Source: Alphaproteobacteria bacterium (GTDB lineage Bacteria; Pseudomonadota; Alphaproteobacteria; Rickettsiales; JAIXRX01). Taken from it: a stretch of DNA of 8,513 nt. Where the stretch lies: NCBI GenBank assembly GCA_027485005.1, contig JAIXRX010000014.1:1-8513 (forward strand), in the 5' to 3' direction. A program made the translations under genes and the position numbers. How positions within the stretch are numbered: position 1 is the stretch's first letter; the number at the start of each line of letters is the position of its first letter. Below, piece after piece: positions 1 through 5,271 of this stretch. The notes under the pieces were generated by a model. It saw only the letters and a program-made list of their open reading frames with translations. It ran no database searches and had not been told where the DNA came from.

Positions 1-2301
1 GTGTTTAACCGCGAGCGCAACCCTCTGCAATCCACTGAATTTGCCTTCACCCGTTTTCTGGTGCCTTATTTGTGCGACTATAAAGGCTGGGCGATTTTTA
101 TGGATTGCGACATGCTGGTACTTAAAGACATGGCCGAGCTGTGGGCGATGCGTGACGAGCGTTTTGCGGTGCAGGTGGCCAAGCATGATTACACCCCTAA
201 AACGGGCGCGAAGTTTTTGAATCAGGCGCAAACGGTATATGAGAAAAAGAATTGGTCGAGCGTGATGCTCATGAACTGCGCGCGCTGCGAGGCTTTGACG
301 CCAGAATATGTGAACACCGCGAGTGGCTTGGAGTTGCACCGTTTCCGTTGGTTAGAAGACGAAGCGCTGATTGGCGAGATTCCGATTGAGTGGAATTTTT
401 TGGTGGGGGAATATGCGCCCGTACCTGCGGAAACCATTGGAAATCTGCACTACACATTGGGTGGGCCGTATTTTGATGATTGCCGCGCCGTGGATTATGC
501 GAGCGAGTGGGACGCGGAACTTAAACGCATGAATTATGCTTCGCGTACCAAAGACCTAGTGCCAAACCCAATGGCGGGGGATGCGCTGAAGGCCGCACTG
601 GTGGAGGCGATGCGCCTGCATGTGGCGGGGGATTTGGTGGCAGCAAAAGCGGCTTATGCCGAGATTTCACGCCAAGCACCCGACACCCCCGAAGCGCATG
701 GCCATTTGGGGATTATTGCGCTTCAACAAGGCGACCTCACGCAGGCAGAAAGCTTGCTGTATCAGGCGGTGGCGCGTGCCCCACACATGCACCGTTTCGC
801 CATGCATTTAGCGCAATTATTGGAAGCGCAAGGGCGCTTTGCCGAGATGGCGCAAGTGTTAAACCGCCCACTGGACGCGGGAACATTGCAAGAAGACGTG
901 CTGCTAAAACGCACTTATGCAGCCGCTCAACTGAGTGAAACGCGCTGGCTGAGCGACGTGTTGCCCAAATATGCCGCACAGTTGCCGAATGCACAGGCGT
1001 TTTTTGCTAAGCTGGTAGCCGCGTTGCATGAAAGCGCAAGTCATAGCAAAATGGCTTCTACATTGAGCGCGATTTTGCCGATTTTACCTCAAGAATCCGT
1101 ACAATTTTTCAGTGATTATTCAAAAATTATTCTTAATACCACGCGCGATGTGACGCTGTATGCCGACATGGTGAATGCATTACGCCCGCGGATGGAGGGT
1201 ACGCCAAAACTCGCACATGATATTGGCAGTTATTATGCCATGGTGGGGGAATATGCGCGTGCGACTGAATTGTTTGATGAGGCGCTGAAACTAGCGCCCG
1301 ACATGCCAGAAGCACGGTTTTCCAAATCGCAAATTCTTTTGATGAATTCTGGCTTTAAAGAGGGTTTGGATTTGTATGACGCACGCTTTGATCTTGATAA
1401 ACGCAACCGCGCGCAAGTGAACGCGCCGCGCTGGAAAGGCGAGGATGTAAGCGGCAAGCACCTGTTTATCTGGGGCGAGCAGGGGGTGGGGGACATCATC
1501 ATGTTTGCAAGCCTTTTGCCTGCACTACAACGCGTGTTCAAGCCTGCGCAAATCACCTTGTCGGTTTACGGTAAAATGGTGGCGTTATTTCAGCGTTCGT
1601 TTCCTGACATTAATGTGATTGCGATGCCGGAAAGTTTTGACGAAGTGGTGTATGATGTGGCGTGCGATATGTGCATGCCGATGGGGGATGTATTGCGCTA
1701 TGTGCTGCCCCACAGCACGCCCGCCAAAGAGCAACCAAAAGGCTTTTTGAAAGCGGATATGGAAGAAGCGCAAAGCCTGCGTGCGAAGCTAAAAAGCCTT
1801 GGTAATAAGCGTTTAATAGGTTTTTCGTGGATGACGACGAATGACAAAACCAGCATCATGCGCAATATCCCGCTGAATGAATGGGCGCCGATTTTTGAAA
1901 CGCCGGATTGCCTGTTCTTTTCCATGCAGCATTTCGCACAGGCAGGCGCGCTGGATGCCTTCCGTGCCAAGACGGGATATAATGTGATGACTGACCCGAG
2001 TTTTGACCCTGCCGCAGATGTGGATAAACTTGCATCTTTGATGGCGGCAATGGATGAAGTGGTGTCGATTCAAAACGCTAATATCCACTTAGGTGGGGCG
2101 CTTGGGCTGCCTACCACCCTCATGCTTTCAGCTGGGTCAGATTTTCGTTGGTTGAATGAACGTTCAGATAATATATGGTATCAATCGGTGCATATCGAAC
2201 GCCAGAAAACGCCACTGCAATGGGGTGAAGTGGTGGCCAAAGTGGCTGCGGATTTAAGAAAAAATAATAAGGGAATAGATGCGCCGTCTGCTACTTTTTA
2301 A
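1..2301 (+). CDS. Multidomain glycosyltransferase: GT-A-like domain, TPR repeats and GT-B-like C-terminal domain (5' end outside window)
   Basis: Predicted to transfer sugars in the cytoplasm, probably to an envelope polysaccharide or a protein; the acceptor cannot be told. Visible residues 1-175 resemble a GT-A sugar-nucleotide transferase. FMDCDMLV (D35-C36-D37) is a DXD-type metal and nucleotide-sugar motif, followed by NWSSVMLMNC and NLHYTLGGPYFDD. Residues about 195-300 and 402-465 carry TPR-like helical repeats, such as the stretch containing AHGHLGIIALQQGDLTQAES. From about 475 a GT-B-like domain, akin to the GT9/GT41-type C-terminus of many TPR glycosyltransferases, shows GEQGVGD (492-498), HLGGALGLP (696-704) and DFRWLNERSDNIWY. 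The frame is open from base 1. Proteins of this type normally have several tens of residues before the RFLVPYL motif, so the GTG at base 1 is probably internal and the gene partial. A single transferase with a degenerate second domain is possible. Family class is well supported; substrate unknown. Confidence 0.8.
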   Translation: MFNRERNPLQSTEFAFTRFLVPYLCDYKGWAIFMDCDMLVLKDMAELWAMRDERFAVQVAKHDYTPKTGAKFLNQAQTVYEKKNWSSVMLMNCARCEALTPEYVNTASGLELHRFRWLEDEALIGEIPIEWNFLVGEYAPVPAETIGNLHYTLGGPYFDDCRAVDYASEWDAELKRMNYASRTKDLVPNPMAGDALKAALVEAMRLHVAGDLVAAKAAYAEISRQAPDTPEAHGHLGIIALQQGDLTQAESLLYQAVARAPHMHRFAMHLAQLLEAQGRFAEMAQVLNRPLDAGTLQEDVLLKRTYAAAQLSETRWLSDVLPKYAAQLPNAQAFFAKLVAALHESASHSKMASTLSAILPILPQESVQFFSDYSKIILNTTRDVTLYADMVNALRPRMEGTPKLAHDIGSYYAMVGEYARATELFDEALKLAPDMPEARFSKSQILLMNSGFKEGLDLYDARFDLDKRNRAQVNAPRWKGEDVSGKHLFIWGEQGVGDIIMFASLLPALQRVFKPAQITLSVYGKMVALFQRSFPDINVIAMPESFDEVVYDVACDMCMPMGDVLRYVLPHSTPAKEQPKGFLKADMEEAQSLRAKLKSLGNKRLIGFSWMTTNDKTSIMRNIPLNEWAPIFETPDCLFFSMQHFAQAGALDAFRAKTGYNVMTDPSFDPAADVDKLASLMAAMDEVVSIQNANIHLGGALGLPTTLMLSAGSDFRWLNERSDNIWYQSVHIERQKTPLQWGEVVAKVAADLRKNNKGIDAPSATF

Positions 2302-2306
2302 CAACC

Positions 2307-2367
2307 CACTTGATTGAGTGACCGCATCGCGCTAAAGCTGCGCGCATCGCAATGTTTTTATCAAGTG
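2307..2367 (+). promoter_or_regulatory. Nested inverted repeats in the purB leader
   Basis: CACTTGAT (2307-2314) is the exact reverse complement of ATCAAGTG (2360-2367). Between them CGCGC (2328-2332) pairs with GCGCG (2340-2344) around a 7-base loop. GCATCGC also occurs twice as a direct repeat (2324-2330 and 2344-2350). The right outer arm overlaps the weak Shine-Dalgarno-like AGTGAG (2364-2369) before the purB ATG at 2375, so the fold could hide the ribosome site. No T-run follows the inner hairpin, so it does not look like an intrinsic terminator. The repeats are seen directly; a regulatory role is inference, and a chance structure is possible. No known riboswitch was recognised. Confidence 0.35.
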
Positions 2368-2374
2368 AGTGCTT

Positions 2375-3688
2375 ATGATTCCTCGTTATTCCCGCCCTGA
2401 GATGGTGGCCATCTGGTCGCCTGAAAACCGTTTCAAAATCTGGTTTGAAATTGAAGCCCATGCGTGTGACGCGCTGGCAGAACTTGGCGTGATTCCTGCC
2501 TCTGCTGCGAAAACCATTTGGGAAAAAGGCTACCCAATTTTCCAAAGCGGCAAAGTGGACGTGGCGCGCATTGACGAAATCGAACGCACCACTAAGCATG
2601 ACGTGATTGCATTCTTGACCTATGTGGCCGAGCAAGTGGGCGAAGATGCACGCTTCTTGCACCAAGGCATGACCAGCTCTGACGTGCTTGATACTTGCCT
2701 TGCCGTGCAATGCATGCAAGCCGCCGATATTTTGATTAAAGATGTGGAAGAATTGTTGGTGGTGCTAAAGCGCCGCGCGCTGGAGCACAAAGACACGGTG
2801 TGCATGGGCCGCAGCCACGGCATTCATGCCGAGCCCGTGACGATGGGCTTGAAATTCGCTGGCTTTTATGCCGAATTTGACCGCAACCTTGCGCGCTTGA
2901 AAGCTGCGCGTGCGGAAGTAGCCACCTGCGCGATTTCGGGCGCAGTCGGAACCTTCGCGAATATCGACCCGCGCGTGGAAGAATATGTAGCGAAGAAACT
3001 GGGTTTGGCGGTGGAACCACTTTCGACCCAAGTCATTCCGCGTGACCGCCATGCAGCCTTTTTCTGCACGCTTGCTGTTGTTGCCAGCTCGATTGAGCGC
3101 GCGGCCGTGGAAGTGCGCCATTTGCAACGCACCGAAGTGTTGGAGGCCGAAGAATATTTCTCCCCAGGGCAGAAAGGCAGCTCGGCTATGCCGCATAAAC
3201 GCAACCCTGTTTTGTCTGAAAATATTACGGGCCTTGCGCGCCTGATTCGTGGCTATGCGGTGCCAGCGCTGGAAAACGTGGCGCTGTGGCATGAGCGCGA
3301 TATTTCGCACTCGTCTGTGGAGCGGATGATTGGCCCAGATGCGACCGTGGTGCTTGATTTCGCGCTCGCGCGTTTGACCGGCATGATGGACAAACTCGTG
3401 GTGTATCCAGAGCGAATTGCGCGCAATTTGAACTCGCTGGGTGGTTTAGTATTTTCGCAGCGTGTGCTGCTTTCGCTCACCCAAGCGGGTGTCTCGCGCG
3501 AGGAGTCTTACACGCTGGTGCAACGCAACGCGATGAAGGTGTGGGAACAAGGCAAGGATTTCTTGACCGAACTCAAAGCCGATGCGGACGTGACCAAGGC
3601 ACTGAGCGCCGAACAATTAGAAGCGTTGTTCGATATGAACTACCACACGAAGCATGTGGATACGATTTTTGCACGGGTCTTTAAATAA
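2375..3688 (+). CDS. purB: Adenylosuccinate lyase
   Basis: Cytoplasmic homotetrameric lyase of purine synthesis. It releases fumarate from SAICAR to give AICAR, and from adenylosuccinate to give AMP. The 437-residue product matches the usual 430-460 of the short PurB type. It shows the fumarase/aspartase superfamily blocks: the TSSD motif (100-103), the GRSHGIHAEP segment with H148 and H151 (145-154), and the signature GSSAMPHKRNP (268-278), on the flexible loop that carries the catalytic serine. I chose ATG 2375 because the protein then starts MIPRYSRPEMVAIW, as in alphaproteobacterial homologues. A GTG six bases upstream (2369) is in frame but overlaps the Shine-Dalgarno-like AGTGAG. It lies 73 bases after the glycosyltransferase gene and ends one base before the HIT gene, suggesting a shared transcript with the genes downstream. 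No truncation is visible. Confidence 0.97.
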   Translation: MIPRYSRPEMVAIWSPENRFKIWFEIEAHACDALAELGVIPASAAKTIWEKGYPIFQSGKVDVARIDEIERTTKHDVIAFLTYVAEQVGEDARFLHQGMTSSDVLDTCLAVQCMQAADILIKDVEELLVVLKRRALEHKDTVCMGRSHGIHAEPVTMGLKFAGFYAEFDRNLARLKAARAEVATCAISGAVGTFANIDPRVEEYVAKKLGLAVEPLSTQVIPRDRHAAFFCTLAVVASSIERAAVEVRHLQRTEVLEAEEYFSPGQKGSSAMPHKRNPVLSENITGLARLIRGYAVPALENVALWHERDISHSSVERMIGPDATVVLDFALARLTGMMDKLVVYPERIARNLNSLGGLVFSQRVLLSLTQAGVSREESYTLVQRNAMKVWEQGKDFLTELKADADVTKALSAEQLEALFDMNYHTKHVDTIFARVFK

Positions 3689-3689
3689 G

Positions 3690-4079
3690 ATGAGCTGGCA
3701 ACTGCACCCCCAACTTCAAGCTGACACGATCCTGTTGCAGGAAACCGAAGAGGATGTGTTGTTGCTGATGAATCAGCGCGAATTTCCGTGGGTGATTTTG
3801 GTGCCGAAAGTAGAAGGTGCGCGCGAGCTGATTGACCTGCCAACCCGAGCGCAAGCCAGCCTGTGGGGGCGTATCCTAGACGTATCTGAATATATGAAAG
3901 ACACGCTGACACCCACCAAGCTGAATGTGGCAACGCTGGGCAATGTGGTTGAACAACTGCATGTGCATATCATCGCGCGATACGCAGGCGACGCGATGTG
4001 GCCAAAGCCTGTCTGGGGGCACGAAATTAAGCCGTATTCGGCGAAGGAAATTGAAGAAATCAAAGCCATGTGGAGTTAG
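3690..4079 (+). CDS. HIT-domain (histidine triad-like) protein
   Basis: Small 129-residue cytoplasmic protein of the HIT superfamily, whose members hydrolyse or transfer nucleotidyl groups from purine nucleotide conjugates. The core motif is QLHVHII (89-95). In the classical H-x-H-x-H-x-x triad the first position is His, here Gln89, while H91 and H93 remain; the second of these corresponds to the nucleophile. The FPWVILVPK segment (about 31-39) and LNVATLGNVVEQLHVHIIAR are typical of a proteobacterial subgroup with this Gln, so the enzyme is probably intact, not decayed. The ATG at 3690 comes one base after the purB stop. No clear Shine-Dalgarno precedes it, so translation is probably coupled to purB. 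An in-frame start at 3654 inside purB is unlikely because the homologous region begins near MSWQLHPQL. Substrate unknown; nucleotide scavenging beside purB is inference. Confidence 0.9.
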   Translation: MSWQLHPQLQADTILLQETEEDVLLLMNQREFPWVILVPKVEGARELIDLPTRAQASLWGRILDVSEYMKDTLTPTKLNVATLGNVVEQLHVHIIARYAGDAMWPKPVWGHEIKPYSAKEIEEIKAMWS

Positions 4080-4083
4080 AAGA

Positions 4084-4533
4084 ATGAAGCAATGGATTAT
4101 CGTAAGCTTGATGGCGTTAACGCTGGCTAGCTGTAGCAGCGAGTATCAGCAAAGTAATGCGCTGGGTAATGGCTATAGCGATAAGAAAATTGCAGATGAT
4201 AGCTATCTTGTGACCTATAAAGGTAATCAGCTGACAGCTAAATCAAAAGCCAACGACTTTCTCATGTTGCATGCAGCTGAGCTTGCTGTGCAAAACGGTT
4301 ATAAATATTTCTCGCTTGATACAACGGATGCATCTACCAAATATTTAGATATTTACGGCAAACAAATTGGCGATATACTATTTCTGAGCGGTGTTAATTC
4401 GCAGGCGCCACAATTTGTTGCGGTTGCAAAATTTTATCATCAGATGCCAGAATTTAGCGTTGCCACCATGAATTATGCTTATGACGCGGCGCAGATGATT
4501 GAAAAAATTAAACGGCAGTACGAGCTTCGTTAA
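4084..4533 (+). CDS. Small lipoprotein, CC0125/CC1285-like family
   Basis: The 149-residue product begins with a lipoprotein signal: MKQWIIVSLMALTLASC, a short basic N-terminus, a hydrophobic core and the lipobox LASC with Cys17 as the lipidation site. Ser at +2 suggests no inner-membrane retention, so it should reach the outer membrane, facing the periplasm. The mature part carries GYSDKKIADDSYLVTYKGN and an AAELAVQNGYKYF segment, the pattern of alphaproteobacterial lipoproteins named after Caulobacter CC0125/CC1285. That family has no established function. GGAG (4072-4075), inside the end of the HIT gene, sits 8 bases before the ATG and supports this start. The gap to the HIT stop is four bases, so it is probably the last gene of the purB operon. 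Its base composition is visibly more AT-rich than purB. Its end overlaps the convergent transporter gene by 26 bases. Confidence 0.85.
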   Translation: MKQWIIVSLMALTLASCSSEYQQSNALGNGYSDKKIADDSYLVTYKGNQLTAKSKANDFLMLHAAELAVQNGYKYFSLDTTDASTKYLDIYGKQIGDILFLSGVNSQAPQFVAVAKFYHQMPEFSVATMNYAYDAAQMIEKIKRQYELR

Positions 4534-4541
4534 TTGCCGTT
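4502..4541 (-). terminator. Intrinsic terminator of the VUT transporter gene
   Basis: AACGGCA (4511-4517) and TGCCGTT (4535-4541) are perfect reverse complements, extended inward by a G-T and a T-A pair. An inner stem ACGA/TCGT (4520-4523 and 4527-4530) closes a 3-base loop. Read on the minus strand, the hairpin is followed by TAATTTTTTC, giving a six-T run at 4502-4507. This fits a Rho-independent terminator for the minus-strand transporter, whose stop codon (4508-4510) lies between hairpin and T-run. On the plus strand the hairpin is followed by AGCCTTTCCC, which is poorer, so termination of the lipoprotein transcript here is less likely. The whole element lies within the last codons of the lipoprotein gene and the start of its 3' flank. 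Confidence 0.6.
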
Positions 4542-5053
4542 AGCCTTTCCCGGCGCTTAATCATAAAATACACCACAATCGCACCCGAAAATTTACTGGC
4601 GAGCATACAGCCCAGTGTCCAGGGGCCAAATAAACCAGGCACCTGCAACTGTGCAAGATAAAGATAAATGCTGGAGTCTATCACGCTACCGATAAGGCTG
4701 GAATAAAGCACGCGCTTGGAAAGTGGTGCGTTGGTATGCGTAAAAATTGCCCAGTCGATGGTTTCAGATACAAGAAAAGCGGCAGCGGACGCAAAAGCAA
4801 TAATGGGCGGCGCAAGCACAAAGGAAAAGGCGACACCTATAATCATGGGTAAGAAAACATAATGCCCAATCTCGCGCTGAGCAAAATCTCTCACCACCAG
4901 AACCAGTCCTACCATAATCGAGAAAGGTGACCACGCACCGCCGTCTGGCAATGTGAAAATCTTGGTATTGGCAAAGGCCCAATTGATGATGGGAATGAGG
5001 AAAACATAGAGAATCGTGAACTTATAACGCCATAGGCGTAAAAAAACGAGCAT
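4508..5053 (-). CDS. VUT family membrane protein (YhhQ-type queuosine precursor transporter)
   Basis: The 181-residue inner-membrane protein is hydrophobic almost throughout, with about six predicted membrane segments (roughly 10-28, 43-54, 64-82, 83-102, 118-135 and 143-165). Conserved family features are RDFAQREIG (55-63), SETIDW (96-101), IGSVIDSSIY (121-130) and the KFSGA turn (154-158), which characterise the VUT/DUF165 family. E. coli YhhQ of this family takes up queuosine precursors (preQ0/preQ1) for tRNA modification. That specificity is inferred here from the family, and other vitamin-like substrates are possible. The protein is somewhat shorter than E. coli YhhQ, mostly at the ends. 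The ATG at 5053 is the first plausible start; only a weak purine stretch (AGAAAG) precedes it. The gene diverges from the tRNA gene and converges on the lipoprotein gene, overlapping its end by 26 bases. I saw no preQ1 riboswitch in its short leader. Confidence 0.88.
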   Translation of the reverse strand: MLVFLRLWRYKFTILYVFLIPIINWAFANTKIFTLPDGGAWSPFSIMVGLVLVVRDFAQREIGHYVFLPMIIGVAFSFVLAPPIIAFASAAAFLVSETIDWAIFTHTNAPLSKRVLYSSLIGSVIDSSIYLYLAQLQVPGLFGPWTLGCMLASKFSGAIVVYFMIKRRERLTAINEARTAV

Positions 5054-5071
5054 GTGTGGGCTTTCTGGTTC

Positions 5072-5100
5072 TTGACAGGCGTAATGCAGTTACATATAAG
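5072..5100 (+). promoter_or_regulatory. Sigma-70-type promoter of the tRNA gene
   Basis: A perfect -35 box TTGACA (5072-5077), a 17-base spacer and a -10 box TATAAG (5095-5100) lie 24 bases before the first base of the mature tRNA. The sequence after the -10 box, ACCCCACG, is C-rich. GC-rich discriminators are typical of stable-RNA promoters under stringent (ppGpp) control, so similar regulation is plausible. The boxes are seen directly; the regulation is inference. Confidence 0.8.
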
Positions 5101-5120
5101 ACCCCACGCAGTTATTGCAA
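5091..5120 (-). promoter_or_regulatory. Possible divergent promoter of the VUT transporter gene
   Basis: On the minus strand TTGCAA (5115-5120) could be a -35 box. TATATG (5093-5098, 16-base spacer) or TATGTA (5091-5096, 18-base spacer) could be the -10 box. Transcription would begin near 5085, about 30 bases before the ATG at 5053. Either -10 box overlaps the -10 box of the tRNA promoter on the other strand, so the two polymerases would compete. Matches are only moderate. Confidence 0.35.
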
Positions 5121-5124
5121 GGGC

Positions 5125-5199
5125 GGCTCGGTAGCTCAGTGGTAGAGCAGGGGAATCATAATCCCTTGGTCGGGTGTTCAAATCACCCCCGAGCCACCA
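5125..5199 (+). tRNA. tRNA with CAT anticodon, probably elongator tRNA-Met
   Basis: A full cloverleaf of 75 bases with encoded CCA. The acceptor stem GGCTCGG (5125-5131) pairs perfectly with CCGAGCC (5189-5195), with A5196 as discriminator and CCA at 5197-5199. The D stem is GCTC/GAGC around a short 7-base loop. The anticodon stem GGGGA/TCCCT (5150-5154 and 5162-5166) holds the loop ATCATAA, anticodon CAT at 5157-5159. The T stem is GGGTG/CACCC with loop TTCAAAT. It is not an initiator: the 1-72 position is a G-C pair, and the anticodon stem lacks three consecutive G-C pairs next to the loop. The AATCATAATCC pattern resembles alphaproteobacterial elongator tRNA-Met. A tRNA-Ile2, whose CAT is changed to lysidine by TilS, cannot be excluded because positions 4-5 (T, C) are mixed between the two E. 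coli types. Confidence 0.93.
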
Positions 5200-5240
5200 A
5201 TCACAGCCAGTTTCAACATAATCAGCTATAATTTTAACCA

Positions 5241-5271
5241 AAGAAAAAAGGTTCTACGCCACTTTTTTCTT
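5241..5271. terminator. Perfect 10-bp inverted repeat between tRNA and uvrA, possible bidirectional terminator
   Basis: AAGAAAAAAG (5241-5250) is the exact reverse complement of CTTTTTTCTT (5262-5271), with an 11-base loop that contains the uvrA stop codon. On the plus strand the hairpin is followed by CACTTTTTTCG, which could end the tRNA transcript. On the minus strand the right arm itself ends in a pyrimidine run, CTTTTTTCTTTGG. The stem is nearly all A-T, so it would be a weak terminator. Part of the repeat also follows from the Lys codons of the UvrA tail. Position between convergent genes supports the call, composition argues against it. Confidence 0.35.

Noticed and set aside
2328..2360. 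Inner hairpin plus the TTTTT run (2355-2359) as a terminator after the glycosyltransferase gene.
   Set aside because: The T-run begins about ten bases after the 5-base stem, too far for a typical intrinsic terminator.
2765..3310. A 181-residue minus-strand open frame inside purB, and a 142-residue one at 2291-2719.
   Set aside because: Both are antisense to well-conserved purB codons, have no recognisable domain, and have Arg/His-rich composition typical of antisense frames.
5054..5124. A preQ1 riboswitch upstream of the VUT transporter gene.
   Set aside because: The predicted leader is only about 30 bases and I could not see a preQ1-I or preQ1-II pattern; only a small GTAA/TTAC hairpin is present.
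5125..5199. Initiator tRNA-fMet.
   Set aside because: It has a normal G-C pair at the end of the acceptor stem and lacks the three consecutive G-C pairs beside the anticodon loop.
4909..5241. Minus-strand 110-residue reading frame across the tRNA, containing LNTRPRDYDSPALPLSYRA.
   Set aside because: That peptide is the antisense translation of the tRNA gene, a recurrent false protein in databases. The frame also overlaps the start of the transporter gene in another frame.
5237..5253. AACC/GGTT hairpin just after uvrA as a terminator.
   Set aside because: The stem is only four bases with a ten-base loop. The longer 10-base inverted repeat overlapping it is the better candidate.
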